Under the pieces are notes generated by a model. The model did no database searches, was not told the DNA's origin, and was given only the letters and a program-made list of their open reading frames with translations. This document shows, one piece after another, positions 15,369 through 23,433 of a stretch of 64,000 nucleotides of DNA. The stretch comes from JAFAGO01 sp031987605 (GTDB lineage Bacteria > Bacteroidota > Bacteroidia > Flavobacteriales > Weeksellaceae). Both the position numbers and the translations under genes were made by a program. Numbering within the stretch: position 1 is the stretch's first letter; every line of letters starts with the position of its first letter. The DNA lies in contig DALZZF010000014.1 in the NCBI GenBank assembly GCA_031987605.1, forward strand, positions 9,263 through 73,262, in the 5' to 3' direction.

Positions 15369-16982
15369 TCAAAAATATTTATCCGAAGAAATCTGCAAAT
15401 CATTCAGATCAATTTTAGATTCTGCTTTCCGCAATTCTTCTTCACTGAATTCCTTATGTTTCTTCATCCTGAAAATTTCCTTTCTCTGCGCCGTATAAAT
15501 TTCCAAAAGAATGCGGTTGTATTCCTCAAGATCATTTTTTTGATTGGTGCACAATTCTACAGAATTAAGGTAATTGTTCTGGCTTTCCAAATCGCGATGA
15601 AAATCGGATTTTAGGGATTGCAGAATGGTATTTCTCTGCAATTCTTTTTCATATTTTTGGGTAAGAATATTCAGACCTACTCCATCCAGTTTTTCTTTTA
15701 TTTTTGCCTGTTGCTGATGTTCCGGCATAATATTGTCTATTTCCTTAATTTTTAAAATCTTAAGCAAAAATGGCAAGGTTAATCCCTGAAAAACGAGTGT
15801 CACAAAAATAACCACAAACGTAATCAGGATAATTAAACTGCGGTGGGGAAAAGGTGTTCCATCTTTCATAATGATCGGAATTGAAAGTGCTGTCGCCAAT
15901 GAAACCACACCGCGCATTCCTGCCCAACCAATTACGAGTGGACTTTTCCAGCCGGGACTTGCTTCTTTTTGCCTCACATTTTTACTCAAAAATCGTGGGA
16001 TAAAAGCGATGGGATAAATCCAGAGAATTCGCACCACAATAATCAGTGCACTGATAATTAAACCGTATTTTACCCCTTGCCAAATGGTATTTTCACCGAG
16101 ATTATTAACAATTTCGGGAAGTTCCAGTCCAATCAGGATGAAAACCAAAGTATTCATCGTAAAAATCAGGGTTGTCCAAACGCCGAGCATATTGATTCTT
16201 GTTTCACCCGTCTGAAAAATATCATTTGCCCGGAACGAAATAAATAAACCACCTGCTACAACCGCCATGACTCCCGAAAAGTGAAAATGTTCTGCGGTAA
16301 GAAATAAAATATAAGGAGTCATCACCGTTAATGCCGCATCAATGGCGGGTGTTGTAGGCAAAAAGCGATGAATCGCATACATGATATGGGCAACAATTAG
16401 CCCCACTACAATTCCCATTCCTGCAACCAGGAAAAACTGTCCGGTTGCTTCTTTCATCGAAAAAGTTCCGGTAAGAACGGCGGCTAATGCAAAACGGAAA
16501 ACAATCAGTGAGGATGCATCATTCACCAAACTTTCTCCTTCCAGAATCGTGATGGTTCGTTTGGGAACTTTTAATCCTTTTAAAACGGTTGTGGCTGAAA
16601 TGGCATCGGGTGGAGAAATAATTCCTCCCAACAAAAAGCCCATTGCTAAAGTGAATCCCGGAATAATGGAGGATGAAAAATACGCCACCACCAAAGACGT
16701 TAAAAACACCAAACCAAAAGCCAATAAAGAAATCGGACGTTTCCATTTCCAGAAATCCGCCCATGAAGTATACCAAGCGGCTTCATACAAAAGCGGTGGA
16801 AGAAAGATCATGAAAATAATTTCCGGATCAAGATGCAAAACCGGAAGTCCGGGAATAAAACTGATTGCCAAACCGGCAACCACCAAAAAAATTGGATAAG
16901 CAATTTTAAGTTTTCGGGCGATCATCACCAAACCGAAAACCAAAAACAATAATCCCAGAATCAAAAGTATATTTTCGTGCAC
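15369..16982 (-). CDS. Na+/H+ antiporter, CPA1 family
   Basis: 537 residues: twelve to thirteen membrane helices up to about residue 410, then a hydrophilic helical cytoplasmic tail of about 120 residues. The core CPA1 motifs are FLPPLLYEAAW (about 58-68), GGIISPPDAISAT (about 118-130, the ion-binding PPDA/ND-type site), ILEGESLVNDASSLIVF (about 145-161) and WAGMRGVVSLATAL near 360. Such exchangers expel Na+ in return for protons at the inner membrane and control pH and salt. It is convergent with the zinc-ribbon gene and has no operon partner. Confidence 0.88.
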   Translation of the reverse strand: MHENILLILGLLFLVFGLVMIARKLKIAYPIFLVVAGLAISFIPGLPVLHLDPEIIFMIFLPPLLYEAAWYTSWADFWKWKRPISLLAFGLVFLTSLVVAYFSSSIIPGFTLAMGFLLGGIISPPDAISATTVLKGLKVPKRTITILEGESLVNDASSLIVFRFALAAVLTGTFSMKEATGQFFLVAGMGIVVGLIVAHIMYAIHRFLPTTPAIDAALTVMTPYILFLTAEHFHFSGVMAVVAGGLFISFRANDIFQTGETRINMLGVWTTLIFTMNTLVFILIGLELPEIVNNLGENTIWQGVKYGLIISALIIVVRILWIYPIAFIPRFLSKNVRQKEASPGWKSPLVIGWAGMRGVVSLATALSIPIIMKDGTPFPHRSLIILITFVVIFVTLVFQGLTLPFLLKILKIKEIDNIMPEHQQQAKIKEKLDGVGLNILTQKYEKELQRNTILQSLKSDFHRDLESQNNYLNSVELCTNQKNDLEEYNRILLEIYTAQRKEIFRMKKHKEFSEEELRKAESKIDLNDLQISSDKYF

Positions 16983-17068
16983 AGGAAAAATTTTAAGTGG
17001 TAAATTTAAAAAAATATGATTCCAAAAAATGCTTTGTTTGAATAAATCCCAATATACTAATTCAATGG

Positions 17069-17100
17069 TTGTGAATTGCTTTCAATTTTGAGTATCTTTG
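17069..17100 (+). promoter_or_regulatory. Promoter of a candidate small RNA
   Basis: TTG at 17069-17071 and TATCTTTG at 17093-17100 (21-base gap). There is no gene downstream within 800 bases, but an intrinsic terminator follows after about 60 bases. Confidence 0.5.
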
Positions 17101-17104
17101 AGAT

Positions 17105-17182
17105 ATAACACAACAAACGTTCAGCTTCAGTTACAGCTCTGGTAGTTGTGAAAACATTCAAGGCGGGGCAACTCGCCTTTTT
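17105..17182 (+). ncRNA. Candidate small RNA between the antiporter and the tRNAs
   Basis: A promoter-to-terminator unit with no reading frame. Expected transcript is about 78 bases. CACAAC (17110) can pair with GTTGTG (17145) to close a first stem whose inside contains the repeated word CAGCT; the 3' end is a terminator hairpin, GGCGGGGCAACTCGCC followed by eight T. I do not recognise an Rfam family. It may be a trans-acting sRNA or a small regulator RNA of the flavobacterial lineage. Confidence 0.45.
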
Positions 17183-17425
17183 TTTGATTTATAACTTGCC
17201 AAAATATTTCATGAGTACCTTAAAAATATAATACTCCACGAATAAAACATTTAGTACCTCAACTATCTTCGGGGATTTTTTATTTTCAAATATTCCGTGA
17301 ATTCCTTTGAAATAGTAAAAACAGATCAGGAATAAAACTTGGGGAAAAAAGACTGAAAAATATATTTCACTTTACTGGAATCACTGTATTTTCAATGTAG
17401 GTTTAATACAAAAAAACTCACCACT

Positions 17426-17516
17426 TTTGTCATGCTGAAAGCATCTCTACAAAGAGAACTTGGACTGAATGTGATTGCTTCGTCGCTTCGTTGCACACAT
17501 TCCTTGCAATGACAAA
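17426..17516. repeat. TTTGTCAT hairpin repeat, copy C
   Basis: Bounded by TTTGTCAT and ATGACAAA like copies A and B, and followed by GTTGTGTTTAAAGG, also shared with copy A (GTTGTGTTTAAGGG). The centre differs and is longer (91 bases against 57 and 68). The surrounding spacer from 17.2 to 17.9 kb holds no gene. Confidence 0.6.
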
Positions 17517-17645
17517 TGTTGTGTTTAAAGGTTTCTGTACATTTATTGATTGAGAAAAAATTATGTGATTTCTATTGATTTTTGAAGGATGTTAAAGTAC
17601 AGCAGCATATTAATCTTTATTTTTTTGTGATCTCGAAGAGGTCCT

Positions 17646-17748
17646 ATTTTTATAGAAATCCCTAATGTTCCGATGTAATTCGACCCCTTCGGGGTCGAAC
17701 AATTCAACAACTCTTATTGTTCTATAAAAATTTGAATCCTTCGGATTC
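17646..17748. repeat. Long structured repeat with nested triloop hairpins
   Basis: ATTTTTATAGAA (17646) and TTCTATAAAAAT (17720) are exact inverted repeats that enclose a perfect hairpin TTCGACCCC-TTC-GGGGTCGAA (17679-17699) and an imperfect AACAATTC...TTATTG pair; a further perfect hairpin GAATCC-TTC-GGATTC (17734-17748) follows at once. No reading frame. It looks like an intergenic structured repeat of the REP type. Confidence 0.6.
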
Positions 17749-17839
17749 TCATCATCAGTATTAACCAATATTTTTACGTAATCCCCAGATTTTGATCCTG
17801 ATCCGTGAATAGAGGGAGCACCAAAATCTGCAATTTGTG

Positions 17840-17880
17840 CAAAAAGAAAAACCCTTCAAATCACAAGATTTAAAGGGTTC
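17840..17880 (-). terminator. Terminator of the tRNA-Asp operon
   Basis: In the minus sense AACCCTTTAAATC pairs with GATTTGAAGGGTT and is followed by TTTCTTTTT. It lies 25 bases past the second tRNA. Confidence 0.8.
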
Positions 17881-17904
17881 TGTAATAATTTGCATTTCTG
17901 CCTG

Positions 17905-17978
17905 CGATCCGGACGGGACTCGAACCCGCGACCTCCGCCGTGACAGGGCGGCATTCTAACCAGCTGAACTACCGGATC
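17905..17978 (-). tRNA. tRNA-Asp (GTC), second copy in the operon
   Basis: Full cloverleaf in the minus sense: acceptor GATCCGG with CCGGATC plus discriminator G, D arm with GGTTAG, anticodon arm CCGCC-CTGTCAC-GGCGG with anticodon GTC at 17942-17944, and the T arm CGGGTTCGAGTCCCG. CCA is not encoded. The tRNA body is identical to the other copy 34 bases upstream. Confidence 0.95.
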
Positions 17979-18011
17979 AATTTTTTCGAAGTTAAAATTG
18001 TAAAACTTTTG

Positions 18012-18085
18012 CGATCCGGACGGGACTCGAACCCGCGACCTCCGCCGTGACAGGGCGGCATTCTAACCAGCTGAACTACCGGATC
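18012..18085 (-). tRNA. tRNA-Asp (GTC), first copy in the operon
   Basis: Identical in sequence to the neighbouring copy, anticodon GTC at 18049-18051, CCA not encoded. Tandem identical tRNA genes, ending in one shared terminator, indicate a duplication for dosage. Confidence 0.95.
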
Positions 18086-18160
18086 TTTTACCTTCAGAAA
18101 TTACTTCCTTTTTGGTGAGTGCAAAAATACAACAATAATCGGCACCTGCAAACATTTTCA

Positions 18161-18195
18161 TAAAAAAAATGCTTCCCATAGCGGAAAGCATTCAT
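18161..18195 (-). terminator. Terminator of trxA
   Basis: In the minus sense GAATGCTTTCC pairs with GGGAAGCATT and is followed by a run of eight T. It lies 19 bases past the thioredoxin stop. Confidence 0.8.
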
Positions 18196-18213
18196 TTTCA
18201 ATATATTTTTTTC

Positions 18214-18531
18214 TTACAAATGTGCAGACAGTTTTTCGGCGATCACTTCTTTTGGAGCAACGCCTACAATTTTATCCACAACTTCCCCATTCTTAAAAAT
18301 AAGAACGGTAGGAATATTACGGATTCCGTAGTCTACGGAAACCTGCTGATTATTGTCCACATCCACTTTTCCTACTACTGCTTTTCCGTCGAAATCATTC
18401 GCTACTTCTTCAATGATCGGTCCAAGCATTCTGCATGGTCCGCACCAAACTGCCCAAAAATCTACCAAAACAGGTTTGTCCGAATTCAATACCACCTCCT
18501 GAAAAGAGTTATCTGTAATTTCTAATGCCAT
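18214..18531 (-). CDS. trxA: Thioredoxin
   Basis: 105 residues, standard thioredoxin length, starting MALEITDNSFQEVV. The redox site WCGPC is at 29-33 (Cys30, Cys33) and the cis-Pro loop is IRNIPTVLIF near 72-80. It is a cytosolic dithiol carrier reduced by thioredoxin reductase and supplies ribonucleotide reductase, peroxiredoxins and other enzymes. TAAATTTG in the minus sense at 18575-18582 is a likely -7 box. A strong terminator follows, so it is a single-gene unit. Confidence 0.95.
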   Translation of the reverse strand: MALEITDNSFQEVVLNSDKPVLVDFWAVWCGPCRMLGPIIEEVANDFDGKAVVGKVDVDNNQQVSVDYGIRNIPTVLIFKNGEVVDKIVGVAPKEVIAEKLSAHL

Positions 18532-18610
18532 TTTTAATAATTTAATTTGTTTCTTATTTATCTCTTATTCTATGCAAATTTACAAAAAACCTGCAATGCA
18601 TAAGATTTGT

Positions 18611-19783
18611 TTATCTATGCTCCAGATTTGTTTTTTCTATAACTTCGGAAGGGGAAATTTCTTTTAATGCCTTCACCAAAAGATCAATTTCATGTTTGGT
18701 AGTCAAATGACTGAAGGAAATCCGCAATGGTGTAGTATTTTCCCTCTCTTCTTCGCTCAATACCATCATCATTACCATTGAAGGTTTATTGGCTCCGGAA
18801 GAGCACGCACTTCCCTGAGAAACCGCAACACCCTTCATATCCAGTTGCAGTCCGATTAACGGATCCTTAAAGGGCAAAAGCGCACTGAGAACGGTATATA
18901 AACTTTCAGGTTCTGCACTTCTTCCATTAAATTTAATTCCGGGAATTTCTTTTGTAAGCTGTTCTATTGCGTATTTTTTGATTTCTTTGATGTGATGAGA
19001 ATATTCATCCAAATTCGTTATCGCCAACTCGAATGCTTTTCCCATTCCGGCAATTCCGCAAACGTTTTCGGTTCCGGCACGCAAAGCTCTCTCTTGCGGT
19101 CCTCCCGTAATAATCCCTTTCAGACCTGTTGCTTTACGGATAAAAGCAAACCCTGCACCTTTCGGACCGTGAAATTTATGGGCACTGCAGGAGGCAAAAT
19201 CCAAGTGAATATCCGAAAAATCCAGATTGAGGTGAGCGACTGTTTGAACGGTATCTGAATGAAACAAAGCGCCATACATCTTACAAAGTTCGGCTACTTT
19301 TTTAATATCCAGAATATTCCCGATTTCGTTGTTGGCATGCATTAATGTAACCAGCGTTTTTTTGTCCGATGATTTTAATGCTTCTTCAATTGCCTCAATC
19401 TCGATGTCCCCTTTTTCATTCGGACGAAGATATTTTACTTCCACTCCTCTTCGGTTTTTCATATCCATCACCGATTCTGCCACGCATTTATGCTCGAGTG
19501 GAGAAGTGATAATGCGCTCCACACCAAGATGATATACCGCGGATTTAATAATCATATTGTTGGACTCGGTTCCGCAAGAAGTAAAAATAATTTCCGCGGG
19601 CGTGACTTTTAAAGATTCTGCAATTTCCCTCCGAACTTTTTCGAGGAGGGTTTTGGCTTCCTGTCCGAAACTGTGCGTAGAGGAAGGATTGCCATAATTG
19701 AATTTTAAAACACCCACCATTTCGTCGATAACTTCCGGTGCAAGAGGTGTAGTTGCCGCGTTGTCAAGATAAACTCTTTCCAT
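18611..19783 (-). CDS. Cysteine desulfurase (IscS/NifS class)
   Basis: 390 residues. PLP-binding Lys203 is in SAHKFHGPKGAG, the PLP phosphate and ring contacts are in TSCGTESNN (68-76) and HSDTVQT (175-181), and the catalytic Cys327 is in SQGSACSSG. The loop length around Cys327 fits the class I (IscS/NifS) rather than the SufS class. The enzyme takes sulfur from cysteine as a persulfide for Fe-S cluster and tRNA thiolation. No iscU or iscA gene is adjacent. The HAD gene follows upstream on the same strand after 29 bases. Confidence 0.9.
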   Translation of the reverse strand: MERVYLDNAATTPLAPEVIDEMVGVLKFNYGNPSSTHSFGQEAKTLLEKVRREIAESLKVTPAEIIFTSCGTESNNMIIKSAVYHLGVERIITSPLEHKCVAESVMDMKNRRGVEVKYLRPNEKGDIEIEAIEEALKSSDKKTLVTLMHANNEIGNILDIKKVAELCKMYGALFHSDTVQTVAHLNLDFSDIHLDFASCSAHKFHGPKGAGFAFIRKATGLKGIITGGPQERALRAGTENVCGIAGMGKAFELAITNLDEYSHHIKEIKKYAIEQLTKEIPGIKFNGRSAEPESLYTVLSALLPFKDPLIGLQLDMKGVAVSQGSACSSGANKPSMVMMMVLSEEERENTTPLRISFSHLTTKHEIDLLVKALKEISPSEVIEKTNLEHR

Positions 19784-19812
19784 TTTAACTTTGCTGATTA
19801 GAAAATACGAAA

Positions 19813-20400
19813 TTAGTGAAAAAATCGGAAATGACTTTCGTCAGCAAAATTAAGCATCTGTTTGTCGCCTTCCGTATCGCCAAACGCAATTTTTTTATCA
19901 AATTTTTCGCCTTCAATAGCGGTTTTAATGCGGTTTACCTTTTCGATGCCGTTGCAATTTTTTGTGGTGAAATTTCCAGTGAAAATCCCGTTCACAAATT
20001 CAGCTTCGGTCGCCAGAAGTTTCATCTGGAATTTTTCGGCAAAAGGTTTTACCCAAATATCCAAAGATGCTGTTATGATGTAACTTTCCGTGGTTTTATG
20101 GTCGATATTATTAATAAAATCCAATGCATTGCGGCGGATGATTTCCGGGTAATAGGCATCAAAAAAACGTTCAGACTGCCGATTGATAAAGTCTTTTCTC
20201 TGCCCTTTCAGAATAGAGGACACAAAACTTTTTTTCACCTTTTCGGCATCGGCAAGTTTTAATTTTAATAGAATAAAAAGCGGAATATGTTTAATGAACT
20301 GTATGCTGTATTTTGAAGGATTAAAAAATCGAAGATACAGAAACATGGTGTCCTTATCGGTCAAAGTTCCATCAAAATCAAAGAGATACAGTTTTTTCAT
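19813..20400 (-). CDS. HAD-superfamily hydrolase, subfamily IB
   Basis: 195 residues from the ATG giving MKKLYLFDFDGTLTDKDTMF; a reading 19 residues longer is hydrophobic and starts at an earlier ATG but lacks support. The nucleophile motif is DFDGTLTD (9-16), the second Ser/Thr motif is SYIITASLDIWV (near 114), and the third acidic motif is AFGDTEGDKQML (near 175). Together with a helical cap of about 60 residues this is the IB type shared with SerB and PgpC/YfhB phosphatases. Substrate unknown. It sits just upstream of the cysteine desulfurase in the same direction. Confidence 0.8.
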   Translation of the reverse strand: MKKLYLFDFDGTLTDKDTMFLYLRFFNPSKYSIQFIKHIPLFILLKLKLADAEKVKKSFVSSILKGQRKDFINRQSERFFDAYYPEIIRRNALDFINNIDHKTTESYIITASLDIWVKPFAEKFQMKLLATEAEFVNGIFTGNFTTKNCNGIEKVNRIKTAIEGEKFDKKIAFGDTEGDKQMLNFADESHFRFFH

Positions 20401-20508
20401 CGTGAGGACAAAAATAGAAAAAAAACGTTTTAAAAAAAATAAAAATATCGCCTTCAATATCTATTGAATGCAAGTGTTTATGAAATGATCATTGAAACAA
20501 CCTAATCA

Positions 20509-21723
20509 TCACAAAAATTTTGGTCCTATTTTTTGATGTAACAAAAATAAAAGGATTCCAATCATAATTATCACCGAAGCCAAAAGCAATCCATAAGCGG
20601 AAAATATAAAAGGGATTGTACTTGGAAATAGTCCCGAAAAGGCAAGAATACATTCATTCAACACAATGCCAAAAACCAAACTATACAGTGATATTTTAGT
20701 GATACTGTTAATTTTAGACTGATAGCCAAGAATTTTCCAGACTAAGAAAAGGCTAATTCCGACCAAAAGAACGAGATGCAAATAAGCGATAATAATATTG
20801 ATATTATTGAAGGCATAAGCTCCGAAAACGGGTATTGCAGAAGCAAACTGACATATAAATTTCAAGAGGAAAGAAATGCCTACAATTGGCAAGATAAAAT
20901 TCTGCGCCGGATGGAAATTGTTCTTTATTTCTATCCACTTCCCTTTTAAAATTAACCAAAATTTCAATGCCCCATAGAACTGAATCAACGCTATTAGAAG
21001 AAAAGGAAGAAACCAGTCTTTCAGGCTATTTATCCAAAGAATCGATAATCCATATCCTAAAAATGTTCCGATAAATAGGCAATTGAAAATAATTTTATTT
21101 TGCTTCTCCGGAATATGAATACCATATTTTTTTAGTGAGAATAACAATATTCCAATGCATGAAAAAAGAAAAAATCCATTATACTGATAATGCAGATAAA
21201 AATAAGTGGAAGCCCGATAAAGGTCGGCAAACTCATCCTTTCGTGAAGAAAGATAAGCCAACCCGAAAATTCCGATAGCAGAAAATGTGGCGAAAAAAGC
21301 ACCAGCACGCAACCACTTTACGGGCAAATCAGAATTCCCTTTTGTATCCTTCAGCAAAAATAAAAAATAGGCAAATCCTGTAAAAAGGACAACGGCGGAA
21401 CATGCGATGGACAACCCATAATAACCACCGTAAAGAAAACTGAACAGCATCCCGAAAGAACCTACCTGATTGAAAACCATTAAAATCTGATATTTCCTAA
21501 GGGAAATATGAGGATACCTGCTTTTCAGAAAATCTGCCACAAAAAGATAAATAGACGCCGAAACCCAGCCGTAAAATGCAAAATGAGAATGTGATTCCTG
21601 CATGAATTTCTGAGAAAATCCCGGAAGTGAGAAAGCTAAATTATAGCGCATCATCACCCCCAAAACCGATACAATAAGAAAATTGAAAAGGCATATTTTA
21701 ATCCAGATTCCAATGTTTTTCAT
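20509..21723 (-). CDS. Polytopic membrane protein of the NO island, possibly haem-binding
   Basis: 404 residues with about twelve hydrophobic helices and very short loops. Histidines lie inside or next to helices: ESHSHFAFYGW (about 42-52), FYLHYQYNGF (about 177-186) and YLHLVLLVG (about 318-326). Spaced intramembrane His pairs of this kind occur in haem-copper oxidase subunit I, NorB and NnrS, but the sequence is too diverged for a firm assignment and the usual Cu-site motifs are not obvious. It closes the nitrite/NO island, so a role in NO metabolism or haem/copper handling is an inference from context. Confidence 0.5.
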   Translation of the reverse strand: MKNIGIWIKICLFNFLIVSVLGVMMRYNLAFSLPGFSQKFMQESHSHFAFYGWVSASIYLFVADFLKSRYPHISLRKYQILMVFNQVGSFGMLFSFLYGGYYGLSIACSAVVLFTGFAYFLFLLKDTKGNSDLPVKWLRAGAFFATFSAIGIFGLAYLSSRKDEFADLYRASTYFYLHYQYNGFFLFSCIGILLFSLKKYGIHIPEKQNKIIFNCLFIGTFLGYGLSILWINSLKDWFLPFLLIALIQFYGALKFWLILKGKWIEIKNNFHPAQNFILPIVGISFLLKFICQFASAIPVFGAYAFNNINIIIAYLHLVLLVGISLFLVWKILGYQSKINSITKISLYSLVFGIVLNECILAFSGLFPSTIPFIFSAYGLLLASVIIMIGILLFLLHQKIGPKFL

Positions 21724-21742
21724 GGCCTTCTTTCCGGAAATT

Positions 21743-21964
21743 TTACTTTCTCTCTAAGGTATCGCATTTCACGGTATCTCCGGTTTTGATCACGGAAATA
21801 TCCTGATATTTCACCATTCCTTTACTAACTTCTTCAAACTGTCTGGCTTTTTTGTCTGCATATTCTGGGGTGTAGCCAACGCCCATGATTACTTTATGTC
21901 CCTCACAAATTCCCATTGCTAGATAAAGACTTTCTCCTCTTTTTGGTGTTGTATTTTCGTTCAT
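21743..21964 (-). CDS. Small conserved-looking protein of the NO island
   Basis: 73 residues, no signal peptide or membrane helix. The sequence RGESLYLAMGICEGHKVIM and TPEYADKKARQFEE looks like a small alpha/beta fold, and there are two Cys (one in GICEGH, one near the end in KCDTLE). I do not recognise a family. It is read in the same direction as its neighbours, 32 bases after the truncated haemoglobin and 19 before the membrane protein, so it is likely to be part of the NO-responsive unit. Confidence 0.5.
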   Translation of the reverse strand: MNENTTPKRGESLYLAMGICEGHKVIMGVGYTPEYADKKARQFEEVSKGMVKYQDISVIKTGDTVKCDTLERK

Positions 21965-21996
21965 TTTTTTATCTTAAAATTTAAAATCTTCTTTTC

Positions 21997-22392
21997 TCAT
22001 TGTCGTCCATCTTTTTCGATATTGAACAGCATCAGCCGTGCGATATTTTCAGCACGGATAATGGCTTCGTCAGTTTTGTCCCCTTCAAAAAGTTCATAAA
22101 CGGTTTCTGTAAAGAGTTTTTTCCAGGCAGAAAACTCTACTTCGGTCATAGGGGTAATTCTGCCGAGCTCCACATGCTTTTTCATGGGGTTTCCGTCGAA
22201 ACTTTTTTCTCCCAATAGAATGCTTGACCAGAACGCGTACATCACCGGAAGATGTTTGCTCCAATCTACTTTTGCCACACGATCGAAAATATGTCCAATC
22301 TTAGGGTCTATTTTAACCTTATCATAAAAGGTATCGACGAGGCGCACAATATCTTCTCGTGTTTTAATATCGTTTTTCACTTCATTATTCAT
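21997..22392 (-). CDS. Group III truncated haemoglobin
   Basis: 131 residues, the usual length. The helix-B Tyr is in VDTFYDKV (Y23), the distal/E-helix region is HLPVMYAFWSSILLG (46-61), and the proximal His73 sits in PMKKHVELG (the F8 position). TrHb group III proteins bind O2 and NO, and several detoxify NO by dioxygenation or denitrosylation. It overlaps the end of the DUF488 gene by 8 bases, so they are translationally coupled, and it lies in the NO island. Confidence 0.88.
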   Translation of the reverse strand: MNNEVKNDIKTREDIVRLVDTFYDKVKIDPKIGHIFDRVAKVDWSKHLPVMYAFWSSILLGEKSFDGNPMKKHVELGRITPMTEVEFSAWKKLFTETVYELFEGDKTDEAIIRAENIARLMLFNIEKDGRQ

Positions 22393-22744
22393 CTTTCAGA
22401 ATTTGTTCCACATATTTTTTCAAAATAATGGGATGGCAGTGCTGCTCATCTTTTTCAGCAAAAAGAAAGGTAACCCTTTCCTGTTTTTTCAGGCGGTCGG
22501 CAAAGGGTCGTACGGCAGCATTGTTTCTCAATTCTACAAGATATTTTTCCGTAAATTCCTGCCACAGTGTGGGATCATGATGAAACCATTTCCGGAGTTC
22601 TGTGGAAGGCGCCGTATCTTTTTCCCATTCATCTAAATGCGCCTCTTCTTTGGAAATTCCGCGTGGCCAGATGCGGTCTACCAATACCCGATAGCCGTCC
22701 TCGGGCGAGAATGTTTCATAAATGCGTTTTAGTAGGATTTCCAT
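22385..22744 (-). CDS. DUF488 (YeaO-like) protein
   Basis: 119 residues. RIYETFSPEDGYRVLVDRIW and PRGISKEEAHLDEW are the N-terminal hallmark of the DUF488/YeaO family, and FLFAEKDEQHCHPIILKKY the C-terminal one. These are small cytosolic proteins with one conserved Cys-His stretch; some are linked to nitrogen oxide or metal stress by neighbourhood only. It opens the haemoglobin unit. A weak half of the NO-island motif (AAGGAGTATTTTTAAT) lies upstream at 22779-22794. Confidence 0.8.
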   Translation of the reverse strand: MEILLKRIYETFSPEDGYRVLVDRIWPRGISKEEAHLDEWEKDTAPSTELRKWFHHDPTLWQEFTEKYLVELRNNAAVRPFADRLKKQERVTFLFAEKDEQHCHPIILKKYVEQILKDE

Positions 22745-22915
22745 TTTTTATTATTTTACTATTCTTGTTATTCTTCGTAAGGAGTATTTTTAATCTGTCG
22801 AATGATCAATGATTCTCAGATTTCCTTGTCAAGATACTTATTCTGAATATAAGTAACACTGATAATATGTCATTTTTTCAACCCAATACGCGCTCAAAAA
22901 TCTCTCTCCAAAGAT

Positions 22916-23368
22916 CTATTTCCAGAATTCATCGAAATAATCATCCTCTTCTTTGTGGTGATTTTTTTCCAAATAAGTTCCAATTTTTTCCAATTCTGCT
23001 TCGGATAAATTTTGCTCATAGTCCGGAAAAACCACACGTTCCTCAAAACGGATGTGGCGATGAAGGGCGTTTGCAAAATCCAGTAAAAACTGCGGATTCT
23101 CTGATTCATTGATCTTTAAGATCAAATTCCTCATCTCCTGATGTTCTTTCTCCATCTGTTTGTAAAGAACTTCGCTTTTCACTTCTGGCAATACCTCATC
23201 TTCGGTTTCAAAATGCTTTTCCAAATGATTCTTCCAGAAAAAATTGATATAATCGCGGATTCGGTGATAAGAAATTTCTTTTTTTATCCCTTGTAGAATC
23301 TTCCAGCTACAGAGCAGCCCAAAATGATGATCTTGGGAAAGTGGTACTAAGTTTTTGTTTCTTTTCAT
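22916..23368 (-). CDS. Hemerythrin-domain protein
   Basis: 150 residues forming one four-helix HHE domain. The di-iron ligands can be seen as LSQDHHFGLL (His14/15), WKNHLEKHFETEDEVL (two His plus Glu, about 45-60), QMEKEHQEMR (near 75) and ANALHRHIRFEERVVF (near 98-112). Such domains bind NO or O2 or protect Fe-S proteins under nitrosative stress. It follows norZ after 65 bases in the same direction and ends a run that starts at ric. Confidence 0.85.
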   Translation of the reverse strand: MKRNKNLVPLSQDHHFGLLCSWKILQGIKKEISYHRIRDYINFFWKNHLEKHFETEDEVLPEVKSEVLYKQMEKEHQEMRNLILKINESENPQFLLDFANALHRHIRFEERVVFPDYEQNLSEAELEKIGTYLEKNHHKEEDDYFDEFWK

Positions 23369-23433
23369 TTCATTAAGGTAAGAAAAAGAACCGCCGCCGT
23401 TAGAAAACAGCAGTTCTTCCGTTTAAATATGGA

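Noticed and set aside
22779..22794. Fourth copy of the NO-island motif before the DUF488 gene
   Set aside because: Only the right half (AAGGAGTATTTTTAAT) agrees; the left half does not, so it is not counted as a site.
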